DNA of 64,000 nucleotides from Macrobrachium rosenbergii. Taxonomy: Eukaryota; Arthropoda; Malacostraca; Decapoda; Palaemonidae. This document shows, piece by piece, positions 37,030 to 49,105 of the stretch. A program made the translations under genes and the position numbers. The notes beneath the pieces are model-generated. The model was not told the DNA's origin, did no database searches, and saw only the letters and a list, made by a program, of their open reading frames with translations. The stretch covers positions 72,900,220-72,964,219 of the forward strand of contig NC_089788.1 in the NCBI RefSeq assembly GCF_040412425.1, given 5' to 3'. Within the stretch, counting starts at the first letter, position 1; every line of letters starts with the position of its first letter.

Positions 37030-37205
37030 ATGACTGTTGCAGTCAAGGGCGCGGTTCCACCGTCAGCGGACGAATGGCTCCGACTCCTCGAAGACTTTCT
37101 CTTTTGTAGCAAACCTCAGTCAAAGTTCCCGCTGCTCAAGGTCCGCGCTGGCCTACTCTGCTCTGCACAGCCGCTACGCTGGAGAGAGAGCTTGCTGCAG
37201 TGGTG
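37030..37205 (+). CDS. Candidate first coding exon on the plus strand
   Basis: An ATG at 37030 (G at -3) opens 58 codons plus two bases (MTVAVKGAVPPSADEWLRLL...), ending at a good donor, GTGAGG, at 37206. An in-frame TAA lies upstream at 37015. The segment is much GC-richer than its surroundings and its third positions are GC-biased. The translation has an amphipathic, Leu-rich character and no simple repeats, suggesting a helical cytosolic protein. No family is recognised. A (CT)34 tract begins about 20 bp into the putative intron. It sits only 41 bp from a candidate exon on the opposite strand, so at least one of the two may be spurious. Confidence 0.35.
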
Positions 37206-37223
37206 GTGAGGTACTCATCGTTG

Positions 37224-37225
<2 letters not shown>

Positions 37226-37294
<69 letters not shown>
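37226..37294 (+). repeat. (CT)34 microsatellite
   Basis: It begins about 20 bp after the candidate donor at 37206. On the minus strand it makes a (GA) run. Confidence 0.95.
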
Positions 37295-37297
<3 letters not shown>

Positions 37298-37444
37298 AGA
37301 AACTGCGTTTCGCTGCTTACCTTCCACATCAGTAGCCATCCATCAAGTTGGTATGGCGGTGATCGCATTTTTTAAAGTATTCAATAGAGATGTTAATTTT
37401 TGAATATAAATTGTCCATTTGTATTCAATTTAGAAAGATATTAA

Positions 37445-37930
37445 TTTTACTCTGGCCATTTAGGACTTGGGAAACTGGCTTGAAAACTGGCCATTTATTG
37501 GCGCCTGAGAAAAGCTGGCCATTTAGTTGCACTTGAAAAACTGGACATTTAGTTGGCACTTTAGAAACTGGCCATTTAGTTGACACTTGAAAAGCTGGCC
37601 ATTTAGTTGGCACTTTAAAAACTGGCCATTTAGTTGGCACTTGAAAAACTGGCCATTTATTTGGAACTTGAGAAACTGGCCATATAGTTGGAACTTGAAA
37701 AACTGGTCGTTTTGTCGGCACTTGAGGAACTGACCATTTAGCTGCACTTGAGAAACTAACCTTTAGTTGGCACTTGAGAAACTGGCCATTTAGTTAGCAC
37801 TTGAAAAACTGGCCTTTTTGTTGGCGCTTGAGAAACTGACCATTTAGTTGCACTTGAGAAACTGGACATTTAGTTGCACTTCAGAAACTGGACATTTTAG
37901 TTGGCACTTTAGAAACTGGACATTTAGTTA
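37445..37930 (+). repeat. 28-bp minisatellite, about 17 copies
   Basis: The consensus is 'aactggccatttagttggca' plus 'cttgaaaa'. The minus-strand frames are driven by the unit. Confidence 0.95.
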
Positions 37931-38068
37931 ATGCTTACAGTATATGTGTTAATCCCTCAATTATAAATGAAGCCGTAATGCCATATTTTTTTACATTTAA
38001 TTTATAAGAATTGTCGCAGAATCAATCCTGGAGATTTCCTCTTACATGTACCCTCTGTGAACAAGTCT

Positions 38069-38072
<4 letters not shown>

Positions 38073-38150
<78 letters not shown>

Positions 38151-38365
38151 AAGATGAACCCCGTTCACATGGAACAAGCCTACAGGGGCCATTGACTTGA
38201 AATTCGAGCTTCTAAAGAATATTATGGTGTTCATTTGAAAGAGGTAACAGAAGGTAGTGGGAAACGGAGAAAGAAGAGATAAGTTATTAAAAAAGAAAAA
38301 AATTAATTAAATAAAAAGATAAATAGATAAAAATATAAGTAAATTATTAAAATACAAGGAGATAG
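38073..38365 (-). mobile_element. Non-LTR retrotransposon 3' end with (ATT)25 tail, copy 2
   Basis: (ATT)n at 38073-38147 abuts 'cagaagatgaaccccgttca', then 'ggaacaagcctacaggggcc', 'gttcatttgaaagaggtaac' and A-rich sequence ending 'aaatacaaggaga'. It is the same element as at 19355 in opposite orientation. Confidence 0.55.
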
Positions 38366-38726
38366 CACAGGCAACCTAATGCACTTATCCAATAGAAAAA
38401 AAAAAATAAGTAAAGGAAACAGACTTGGATCTGTTTCCTTACAAATTCGTGGGAAATATTCCAAATAGGTGAGATGTTCGGGTTCAAATTCCTGGAACTC
38501 ACGCCTTACGGGATGACTCACGCGGATAGCACGTTGCGTATTTATGCGTATGTTTCCAGGAAGCGATCGACTCAGATAGTTGAGTCACCCGAGGTTAGGT
38601 GGACCTCATTATCGACGTAAAAGTTGCATGCGTCATCCCTTTAGTGTTTGGGGGTATTTTTTGCAAGGAGAATTTCAATGAGGGGGCTGAGAAGCTTTGC
38701 AGTAGTGTTGGGGAATGAACTGGCAC

Positions 38727-38780
<54 letters not shown>

Positions 38781-38900
38781 TAGAGATGTTCTCTTGACAA
38801 AGATGGTAAAAGACTTGGTCTTTGCGTAATGAGCGCTTACATACCGGAGATTACTTAAGGGTAATGGTAACTTTGTTTCTTGTTATTTTGTTGGGACTCG

Positions 38901-38936
<36 letters not shown>

Positions 38937-39266
38937 TTGTCCAAGAAGGTATGGTGATGCATTTGAGGAAACAGCTGAACGTAGGTTGCGTATTGAAGGG
39001 AACATAAAAAGCTGACGTTATCATATTAACAAAAGAGGCTAACCCGGCATTACATTAAGCTTATAGATATTTAACGTTACGCCAACGGTGTATTGTTATC
39101 GTTATTATTAGGATAACCTGGCTATATGCCAGCATCACCGGCAGCCAGTAATTAGTTACCCTAGAATTATTAAACACCCTCCGAATAAAAAGAAATAAAT
39201 CGCCAGTCATTTGTATGGAAGGTGAGCGCTGATGCATTAAGAAGCAACTCTTTTAAGCAATGCCTC
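38366..39266. other. Unique sequence with (GA)n at 38730-38780 and 38899-38936
   Basis: The two imperfect GA tracts are the only clear features; no exon is supported. 38366-38520 may be an upstream continuation of the retrotransposon tail. Confidence 0.4.
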
Positions 39267-39340
39267 ACCTCCTCCTCCTCCTCCTCCTCCTCCTCCTCCT
39301 CCTCCTCCTCCTCCTCCTCCTCCTCCTCCTCCTCCTCCTC
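39267..39340 (+). repeat. (TCC)~24 microsatellite
   Basis: An uninterrupted trinucleotide run giving Ser, Leu or (minus strand) Glu homopolymers in open frames; it lacks exon boundaries. Downstream TCC-rich sequence continues to 39380. Confidence 0.95.
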
Positions 39341-39622
39341 TTCGGGGGCGTTCTTCCTCCTCCTCTTCCTCCTCCTTCCTTGGAGTTGTCTTATCACTTC
39401 CACCCAAGTAGGGTGCTGGCGGTTGTTCGTCTCAGGTTACGTCATGTGAAACTTTTTAACTGGCTTTGAGAACTAGACACAGAGAGACTGGCTAGAGTAA
39501 TTTTTATTTTGGGCTCTGACATCTGACATATCCACCCACTGCTAGGGTGCTGGCGAGTGGCTGATAAATGTCTATTTTTTCAGGTTGGCAAGATGTATGG
39601 TATACATGATTTATGTCTATAA

Positions 39623-39625
<3 letters not shown>

Positions 39626-39668
<43 letters not shown>
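39626..39668 (+). repeat. (GA)n microsatellite
   Basis: About 21 uninterrupted units. Confidence 0.95.
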
Positions 39669-39670
<2 letters not shown>

Positions 39671-39942
39671 GTTAACTAGTCTAGTGTTTACCATAGGTGC
39701 TGGGACGTCATGTAATTCTTACATAATTAATCGAAAGGAACTAAAACCGGTAGAGATGTCATTCGTTGCCCCGATTGTTCATGATTATTGTTCATAATTG
39801 TTCATAGGTTGTTCAAATTGTTCTGTTCTCGTGTTATGAATCCTAAGAAATTATCAACTCAAAGTGACAGTGACTAAGACTTTAAGTGATTATTTGCGTG
39901 TCTAGACAGGCCTTCATAAACATCGTTTTGCAACGTGTCTTT

Positions 39943-39945
<3 letters not shown>

Positions 39946-40008
<63 letters not shown>

Positions 40009-40076
40009 CTTTAAAATATAAATTTTGTAAGAATTGCCTGACATCTCTGCCCAAAGTAAAAATTGGGCTAGTTATC

Positions 40077-40141
<65 letters not shown>

Positions 40142-40293
40142 AACTTAAAATTATAAATTGTGTAAGAATTACCTGACACCGCCCAAAGTAAAAATTGGGC
40201 TAGTTACCATCTCTCTCTCTCTGAACTTAAAAATATAAATTGTGTAAGAATTGCCTGACGTCTCTGCCCAAAGTAAAAATTGGGCTAGTTATC

Positions 40294-40362
<69 letters not shown>

Positions 40363-40429
40363 AACTTAAAATTATAAATTGTGTAAGAATTACCTGACAC
40401 CGCCCAAAGTAAAAATTGGGCTATTTATC

Positions 40430-40490
<61 letters not shown>
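39946..40490 (+). repeat. CT-cored array 6: 'cccaaagtaaaaattgggct' spacer, five CT tracts
   Basis: A ~80-bp spacer ('gaacttaaaa.tataaattgt', 'gtaagaattacctgacac') contains the hairpin GCCCAAAGTAAAAATTGGGC. Copies start near 40006, 40140, 40222 and 40361. One CT tract (40210) has shrunk to about five units. Confidence 0.9.
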
Positions 40491-40492
<2 letters not shown>

Positions 40493-40854
40493 GAAACAAT
40501 GATAGGAAATAGACTAAGCGCTTCCCATTATGCCCACGCATTGAAAACTCCTCACAATCAAATATTCAGTTCCTCATTTGCTCCCAGGCTTAAACCTCCT
40601 CCCATAGTCCCAACAGCGCTGTTTATGTTTCAAACACCAAAATAGGCAATAGCCATGGGGCGGATATCCCGAACTTGGAGTTTCCTGCGTAGTTGAGGAT
40701 AAAATTCCGCTCGAGTGACTTAGTTCGTGTTGATTCAAGTGACGAGTCATCATCGTTTCGTGTCTCATTTTCCATCCTTTTTTATTTTTTTTTTTTTTGT
40801 TATTTATTTCCCTTTTGTTTATCTTGTTATTTTTTCCCATTTTTTCATTATTTC

Positions 40855-41330
40855 ATTTCATTTTTGAGTCTCATGTTATTTCATTTCCATTTTTGTGAGT
40901 CTCGTGTTATTTCATTTCCATTTTTGTGAGTCTCGTGTTATTTCATTTCCATTTTTGTGAGTCTCGTTTATTTCATTTCCCCTTTTTGTTCATCTTGCGT
41001 TATTTCATTTCCCTTTTTGTGAGCCTCATGTTATCTCATTTCCATTTTTGTTCATCTTGTGTTATTTCATTTCCCTTTTTGTTCCTCTCGTGTTATTTCA
41101 TTTCCTTTTTTTTTTATCTTACGTTATTCTATTTCCCATTTTGTTTATCTTGCGTTATTTCATTTCCCTCTTTGTTCCTCTCGCGTTATTTCATTTCCCT
41201 TTTTGTTTATCTTACATTATTCCATTTCCCCTTTGGTTTATTCCATTTTACATTTTGTTTATCTTGCGTCATTTAATTTCCCATTTTGTTTATCTTGCGT
41301 CATTTCATTTCCCCTTTTGTTTATGTTGCT
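40855..41330 (+). repeat. ~32-bp T-rich minisatellite, about 14 copies
   Basis: The consensus is 'tatttcatttccctttttgt' plus 'tcatcttgcgt'. Frames rich in SFPFLF are artefacts. Confidence 0.9.
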
Positions 41331-42713
41331 TTGAGGTGACTCAGATCACCCCCCCCTCACCACCACCACCGCCAGTAATGGCTTCCAGGTGCCGAGTGCA
41401 ACAGATGCAGTTTCATAAGACTAATTTTATATGATGACAAAGTTGTCACATTTCGGTGGTCATTATAATGTTAGATGGCTCACAGGTCTTGTGTCGTATT
41501 GCTTGCTTGAATGCAACAGGTTTTGCCAGCGCGCGCGCACGCGTGTGCCCGTGTGCTTGTTTGTTTAGACTTCGATATTGACATTTGTTAATTGTGTTGT
41601 ATTAACTTGTGAAGTCTTTGTTGTAGGCTACGTCATTCGTTTTCTTATTGGTATGTATGTTTAGTCTTTTTATAGAGGCGTTTATGCAATCAGTTGTGTG
41701 TACGTATTTGCACAAATATATAAATATATTAGGCGTTTATGCAATCAATTGTTGTGTAGTATGTACATAAACTGGACACAAATGGGTATTTATTCAAAAT
41801 AAATACTCCATTTGATACCATCCATTTTGAATAGGTCCTTTATAATATATATATATATATATATATATTACACTATAATATATATGCATGTAAGTATGTA
41901 TGTATATATATATGTATATATATATATTATATATATATATATATAGTGTATATATATATAATTATTATATGTGTATGTATATATAAAGAGAGACAGAGAG
42001 AGGTTAGAGGCAATTCGTAATGAACCGACGTGTCTGGAGTCACGTGTATTGAATATCTCGGCAACAAGAAGGCGACTTATAAAAAAAAAAAAAAAGAAAG
42101 GGAAAGTGCCTGATCATGCAGTCAGTTAAATCTCTATTCTCATTTTTTGACATCGCATAACAGTGGCCATGAAGTATGACGAGATTTTTATGACAATTTT
42201 TATTTTATTGCCATTCTTTATGCGGTTGAGTAACTTGCTTTGTAACAAGGAGACGGCGCAACAGAAACCGCCCAAGCGATTAGTCAGATCTGTTTGTGAA
42301 CTTGTCGATTTTGTGCCTTGATTCCCCATGGGAGATATTTATAAGAATTTTAAGGGATTTGACCTCAACTGGTGCTTTCGATTTGCGCAACGCCAGAGGC
42401 GTCAGTCAGACCGCATGCGGCTAATTGTGGCGGCCTTCGCTTTTTGTAAGAAATTGCCGTGCGCTTCTCAGGTTTTTTATTTTTTATTAAGAGTTAAATG
42501 TGGTTCTTTTAGATGGCAATTTAAAAGGTAATGTGTTTGCTTTCGGTGGAGTTTTCACTTTGTTTATGGTATTTCTGTTAAAAGATATTGAAGTCTTTCG
42601 ATTCTCACTTTAATTTTAATGTTGCGAAATCGTTCAGGAAGGTCAGTACAACCGAGCATGATTTGATAGAATTGCTGTGCTTTAAATTTATATTTTGCCG
42701 TTTAGTTTTTATT
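41331..42713. other. Unique sequence with a (CG)/(TG) run and (TA)-rich compound repeat
   Basis: 'gcgcgcgcacgcgtgtg' near 41531 is alternating purine-pyrimidine (Z-DNA prone). (TA)n variants occupy 41845-41990. No exon is supported. Confidence 0.5.
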
Positions 42714-43059
42714 AGTTTTCTGTGAAAGATAACTACTGAGATGGCTATTTGTCCGTCCGTCCGCACTTTCTCTGTCCGCCCTCAGATCTTAAAAACTGCT
42801 GAGGCTAGAGGGCTGCAAATTGGTATGTTGATCATCAACTCTCCAATCATCAAACAAATCAAATTGAAGCCCTCTAGCCTCAGTAGATTTTATTTTATGT
42901 AAGGTTAAAGTTAGCCGTGATCGTGCGTCTGGCACCCCGATAGGTGCCAACAGCACAGGTTACACCGGGCCGTGGCTGAAAGTTTCATGAGCCGTGGCTG
43001 AGAGTTTCTTGGGCCGTGGCTGAGAGTTTCGTGCAACATTATACTCTGTACAGAAAACT
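42714..43059 (+). mobile_element. Short TIR element (MITE-like), copy 2, 346 bp
   Basis: It has the same 10-bp inverted ends as the copy at 22362 (42714-42723 and 43050-43059). It retains about 100 bp of interior missing from copy 1 ('ggttaaagttagccgtgatc', 'gcaccccgataggtgcc') and has a triplicated 'gggccgtggctgagagttt' stretch. A hairpin GCCGAAGAAACTTCGGC follows at 43067-43083; copy 1 has a relic of it. Confidence 0.6.
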
Positions 43060-43312
43060 CGATTATGCCGAAGAAACTTCGGCAAATTCTTACTTGTTTA
43101 GTTCACGTTCATTAAAAGAAAATCTTTCGTGTGAAAATATATATATCGTCTTGTCAGTCATTTCGATTATGAAGAGAAAAGGAAAGCCTTCAGATAGGTT
43201 TGATTGACGTGGGAAGTTTATGGAGAGCATTGCGAAATTGGTTCGGAAAGTGCATTGTTATATAAATATTGAGGTCAGGTGGAAGCTTATCAAATGCTTT
43301 TGGTATTATTTA

Positions 43313-43316
43313 ATAT

Positions 43317-43394
<78 letters not shown>
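43313..43394 (+). repeat. (TA)n microsatellite
   Basis: About 40 units with one 'aat' slip. Confidence 0.95.
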
Positions 43395-43395
<1 letters not shown>

Positions 43396-43635
43396 TGTAT
43401 ATGTGAGTGTGTGTGTTTAAAAATATGGATATATACAAACTGCATTATTTCATAATGCACAGTTAAGTTTTAATTCATTTTTTTTCTTCCTCTGTACAAT
43501 TTCTCGTTATTTGTCATGACCAGGCCCACAGCAATTACATGAGGGCTTTGAGAGCTAAGTGTACATTTTGAGAAAATTCGTAATATTTTTTTATTACATT
43601 ATTTTGGGTTTTATTTCTTTTGTTAACCTTACGAC

Positions 43636-43637
<2 letters not shown>

Positions 43638-43718
<81 letters not shown>
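43638..43718 (+). repeat. (TA)n microsatellite
   Basis: About 40 uninterrupted units. Confidence 0.95.
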
Positions 43719-43720
<2 letters not shown>

Positions 43721-43914
43721 TAAAAGACCATCCAGTAAGTATCAGAAATTTTCTTATAAGCACCCAAGGAAGAAGTCATTTCCAAGTTAAATCAACTTGA
43801 CTGAGCATCTTTCCTCATCCGGAGTCTGGCAATCAACGACCCATGAGATCCCCACCTTGCGGTGACGCTCTTGTGGGGCCCTGCCGAACTCGTAAAGAAT
43901 CCTTAATGGTAATG

Positions 43915-44559
43915 GGTGAATATAATTATCCGTAAGTTTCGGTCTGCTTTGTAATCTCCTTGTAGTCTTGTGTGGATAAAACTGTTCATCAGTGACGATT
44001 TGCGGTGGGTATTATAGCCCTATAATTCATTAAGAAGATACTGTTGATTATTATATTATAGCAGTAATTTAAAACAGTGGTTTCGTGTGGGTTTCATGGT
44101 CAGATGTCGTTGATTTTTATATAGATTTTAGTCTTTGGAAAAACATGGTTTTTCATCGGTTTCTTGAATTCTCCAGTACGTGCAGTTTTATCTGACAGTT
44201 ATAAATTTTCTTTTAAACTGCACGTGTGGGTATCTCAGTTGCTCATTTCGTCAGTTCAACAAAACTGTACTGTTAAAGAGACAAATGCAATGTTCCATAT
44301 TTTTAATTTAAATCAACTTGAGCGTGTGGGGATTCATCTTTCCTCATTTCTACAGGTGGTAGCGGTGAGTGCAGTTTGTTGAGATAAACAAAACGAAGTG
44401 ATTGTTGAATTGAACCTCTATGAGATCCTTGCCTATGGCCTAATAAACGTTCCTTGTTTCTTGTAACTCTTTACATACAGCTGTAAAATACTAATAATGA
44501 CAGAAAACAGCAATATAGCCCTGCAGTAAATATAACTAACTCGTAACATATACATACGT

Positions 44560-44635
<76 letters not shown>

Positions 44636-45140
44636 GTATATATATAATTATCCGTAATATTTCGGTCTGCTTTGTACAATTAATACATACATGTGATTTG
44701 TATATTTGAGTAAAAGTCTTGTGTGGATAAACCTGCACAAACTATGAAAGGTCATTGTCAAAAGTGAAATATTACGAGTTGCAACATTACCTTTACAAAC
44801 AAAATTTATATAATAGTTAAAGAGGCTGCTAAAAATAAATATTACCGAAAATGGCATTTCCTTTAAATTTCAATTAAATAATTACCGCGTAAAAAGATCC
44901 TGTTGACTTAAAGACCCCAATGTTTATAAATTACAAGATGAGAAAGCAGTAATTATTAAAACGAAAATGTCACAGCCCATAAAAGTAGTTTTTTTGTTTT
45001 TTAATGTTTGTGAAAAAATCAATTGGTTCTTCACTTTTCATGGTCAGATTGATTTCGTTGAGGTCTTTTTATATTTGTTTGTAGCATTTAGTATTTGGTA
45101 AAAACATGTGTGTTTTCATTTTTAATCGGTTTAAACTTTC
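43915..45140 (+). repeat. Diverged ~0.7-0.9 kb segmental duplication, two copies
   Basis: 'tataattatccgtaa..tttc', 'ggtctgctttgta' and 'gtcttgtgtggataaa' occur near 43920 and 44640. 'catggtcagat' plus 'tttggtaaaaacatg'-type blocks occur near 44096 and 45040. The copies differ by many indels, and (TA)n at 44569-44633 lies just before the second. Confidence 0.5.
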
Positions 45141-46114
45141 AGTTATTGAGTCATTCTGGCCCTTAGGACGTTTGAACCGATATACTCGTAGTCTTTGAGG
45201 AAAGATAAATAAATCATTTCATAATTCAATGCTGCGTCAGATCTTTCAATAGTGGTTCAACTGTATTGAGAAAGATTTTATTTAAATGGTACATAGCATA
45301 CAAAGTCAGCTTCATATTGCTGAGATAATGAGAAAATTTGTCAAAGAAAAGTCAAAGCAAAACCGGTCAGGATTTATATCAGTGCTAGAATTTTTCCTTG
45401 TAGAATTATTCCTCCCCGTGGTGCATTTGCATATCAATAAGAATTTGCCGTCTGCGCGCTGTACTTTCAACCGAATACACGTCCATTCTTCAGCATATTG
45501 CACTCGAACTTCTATTGCAATCCTGCAAGCAGCTTATATCTTTTGGCCATGGATTAATGGCCAGGAAAAATGTCTAGAATAATGATCGTGACATTGCTTT
45601 ACCGAATAGCAATATGATTGCGAGCTTATTTTACCGCCCGAATTATTCTCCCTCTAGTGGTTTACTCCAGCCCCTTGCTTAACTTCAACTCGGCAGCATC
45701 TGGTTTGTCGTGACTTGTCTCATGGCGTCCTTGGACAATAATACCTCAGTCTTGGGGGTGGCCATTCATATTTTTTGCGCCGATAACTTTCCAACGGAAC
45801 TCTTGTAGTATACGATAGACCAGGTTAGCGAAATGACTATAACTCCGAGACTGTTGAACTGGGTTAAATTTGTACATTTTTCCCCATCGCGTGTCTGGGT
45901 ATCCTAAAATGCCAAAGCAATTCCTGAAGAGAACCGGTATTTTAGACAAGTACTGTTAGGTGAACTTTTGGGTAAGCTCAAAGGCGATCGGAACGCGGCT
46001 ATTGTGCGAAAGGAAAATTCTCCTTTTGCATGAAATTCGTGTGCCAGCTTTTCGGGTCTGATGGCTCCTCCAGCGGGCTTGATCTGGATGCAGCCAGATT
46101 TAGGGCTCCTTTGT

Positions 46115-46117
<3 letters not shown>
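45141..46117. other. Unique sequence
   Basis: The frame at 45286-45582 (98 codons) lacks splice or family support. 45740-45960 could be a dispersed repeat, but there is no second copy here to confirm it. Confidence 0.35.

Positions 46118-46174
<57 letters not shown>
46118..46174 (+). repeat. (CT)n microsatellite
   Basis: About 28 uninterrupted units. Confidence 0.95.
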
Positions 46175-46178
<4 letters not shown>

Positions 46179-46333
46179 GTGACACTGCTCCAGCGGCAGG
46201 CATTTTTGGGAAAGGGGGCCGGGTTTGGCCGAGGGAGGGTCCTGGTCTAAAGTCTTCTTGATGACCGAAACTGGTTCGTGAAATTGCTAACCTATATCGC
46301 CGAGGAGGTACAGAATTTGAAGAAAAAGAAGAT

Positions 46334-46334
<1 letters not shown>

Positions 46335-46403
<69 letters not shown>

Positions 46404-46465
46404 GCACACACACAAGCATACACACAACAGCAGTCTTAAGAAAGATCCTCATAATTCCACAAAAG

Positions 46466-46502
<37 letters not shown>

Positions 46503-46530
46503 ACACACAAAGCAGTCTTAAGAAAGATCC

Positions 46531-46604
<74 letters not shown>

Positions 46605-46646
46605 CACACACATACAAAAGCAGTCAGTTAAGAAGATCCTCATAAA

Positions 46647-46711
<65 letters not shown>

Positions 46712-46755
46712 CACACACACATACAAAAGCAGTCAGTTAAGAAGATTCTCATAAA

Positions 46756-46812
<57 letters not shown>
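46335..46812 (+). repeat. CT-cored array 7: 'acaaaagcagtcagttaaga' spacer, five CT tracts
   Basis: A ~45-bp spacer ('cacacacataca', 'aaagcagt', 'taagaa.gatcctcat') occurs near 46402, 46502, 46602 and 46710 between CT tracts. Confidence 0.9.
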
Positions 46813-46816
<4 letters not shown>

Positions 46817-47520
46817 TCAATCCAGGCCATCTCCTTTATTCTGTCAACGAAAGCCCGACTTACGTACACCGCTCTACATTCCCAACGAAAAAACCAAATT
46901 GGGGAGGGTGTGCTTCTTTGTCCCGCGTCGAGGCGAGAGATTTTGCGAAGAGGTGCAAACCGTTATATAAAGCTCAAGACCTTGAGAGGATCTCGCGCAT
47001 GCAAGCGACCGAATGCACACACGCACAGACACACACACACACACGCATATGCATATATCCGTGCAATGACTGAATGAGGTATATTTATGAGTCCCAGCCT
47101 TCTTCTTCTTCTTCCTCTCCTTCTTCTTCTTCTTCTCCTTGTCTACTACAGAGAAAGCGAGTCTTTGGTCTTGCGTGCGAAGGGGCGACATTGACATTTC
47201 AACCGTGGGATGCATTAATCAAGATCATTATTGTCAGCTTTGCCCATTTTTTTATTTTTTGCATTTTGCCGCTGCCGCAAAGGCGTAGCGTTGCGTCTGC
47301 TGCCTGTTGCATGCAGCTCTTGTCTCTGACTGGTAGTTCTGCTCTTCTTGTGTTTCATTGTGCTGGATTTTTCTGTTATTATTCATTTTTTTTGTTTTGG
47401 TAGATTGGTTTTTTGTGTCATAGACCCCGTTCCGTTATTTTCCTTTTGTCTGAATGAACTTCGTCGATGAAAAACTTTTGGTTTTTTTTTTCTCTGGTAC
47501 GCTTTGATGTTTGAGTTTTG

Positions 47521-47522
<2 letters not shown>
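46813..47522. other. Unique sequence with (AC)n and (TTC)n runs
   Basis: (AC)n at about 47015-47045 and TTC/TCC-rich sequence at 47098-47140. A minus-strand TATATAA (46963-46969) and GTAAGT donor (from 46871) are noted but not called as a promoter. Confidence 0.4.
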
Positions 47523-47897
<375 letters not shown>

Positions 47898-48124
47898 CCC
47901 CCGTGCGTGTGCGCCAGAGCCGACCCGTCTTGAGAAGCATCCAGTTCAAGTTCTTTTTTACGGGTAATCATTGTGGTGTTTCTGGTTAGTCGGCTTCTTT
48001 CAGAGTGACTTAAGAGTTAAAAGAGGCTTGAGTTTCAGTTTCTTATAACCTATTTTTAACCATATAATTTTTAATATGCACCTGTATATAATATTTACTC
48101 ATCCACAAATGCATATATATTTAT

Positions 48125-48126
<2 letters not shown>

Positions 48127-48200
<74 letters not shown>
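48127..48200 (+). repeat. (AT)n microsatellite
   Basis: About 36 uninterrupted units, 120 bp left of the candidate terminal exon. Confidence 0.95.
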
Positions 48201-48207
<7 letters not shown>

Positions 48208-48319
48208 GCAGTTAGATGTTTTCCTAAATTCATAAGTAAAAGTTCTATTTAATAGAGCAATTTGCAGCGTGGACTCAACCAATTTTTTTTTTTATTTCCA
48301 TCATTCCTTTGCCTCACAG

Positions 48320-48506
48320 TAAAGATTTTTTGTGGCTCAAGTTTTCTCTCTTCATTGTGAATTATTCCCATGATACCAAAATCAAAGTCATCGTATTTAA
48401 GCTCGCGTTCATGAGGCGGGCTAAGTTTTGCAACGACGCCAAGGAGATTTCTCCTGTCAACCAGTGGCTTAGAGAAAAAGGGCTTGTGTATAAAAAATCA
48501 GATTAA
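48320..48506 (+). CDS. Candidate 3'-terminal coding exon
   Basis: A strong acceptor (T-rich tract, CCTTTGCCTCACAG, ending 48319) is followed by an open frame of about 62 codons. The frame ends in a charged C-terminus (NQWLREKGLVYKKSD) and TAA at 48504-48506. No AATAAA is evident close downstream, and no family is recognised. It could equally be a chance frame or a transposon relic. Confidence 0.2.
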
Positions 48507-48659
48507 ACAGAAAGCGTTGGTGGACAAGGAACTGGAATTTTAATCAACAGCCAGTGACCGGCGTTGGTATTTTTTACGGGCAAATATGTTTTCTGGCCCA
48601 TTAGTTATTGGAAATTGGACTTGTACGTTTCCGTACAGGTAGATGATGTGGAATACCTG

Positions 48660-49105
48660 GCCTGGGGTATATTTTACCTAAATAATCCGAGTAAGCCATA
48701 CCTTCCTCTTGATGTTCATTTTTATCTAAATAATCCAAGCCATAATTTCCACTTGAGGTTCTTTTTTATCTAAATAATCCAAGCTATAACTTCCTCATGA
48801 GATCCATTTTTATCTAAATAATCTGAGTAAGCCGTAACATCCTCTTGAGGCCCATTTTTATCTAAATAATCCAAGCCATAACTTCCTCTTGAGGTCCATT
48901 TTTATCTAAATAATCCAAGCCATAACTTCCTCTTGAGGTCCATTTTTATCTAAATAATCCAAGCCATAACTTCCACTAGAGGTCCATTTTTATCTAAATA
49001 ATCCAAGCCATAACTTCCACTAGAGGTCCATTTTTATCTAAATAATCCAAGCCATAACTTCCACTAGAGGTCCATTTTTATCTAAATAATCCAAGCCATA
49101 ACTTC
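48660..49105 (+). repeat. 43-45 bp minisatellite, about ten copies
   Basis: The consensus is 'ttttatctaaataatccaag' plus 'ccataacttcctcttgaggt', 'cca'. The last copies share 'ccactagagg', a local homogenisation. Confidence 0.95.

Noticed and set aside
39170..39449. Poly-Ser/poly-Leu/poly-Glu frames
   Set aside because: Translations of the (TCC)24 tract in different frames, with no exon boundaries around it.
44178..44362. Possible plus-strand exon between CTCCAG and GTGAGT
   Set aside because: The acceptor has a mediocre pyrimidine tract, the translation is not protein-like, and the segment lies within a diverged duplication.
45904..46452. 182-codon minus-strand frame rich in RERER
   Set aside because: Two (CT)n tracts supply most of the length; Arg-Glu runs are the standard minus-strand translation of CT repeats.
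46871..46970. Minus-strand TATATAA followed about 90 bp later by GTAAGT, resembling a promoter with a non-coding first exon
   Set aside because: No convincing initiator at the right spacing and no coding frame. TATA-like strings are very common in this AT-rich, TA-repeat-rich DNA.
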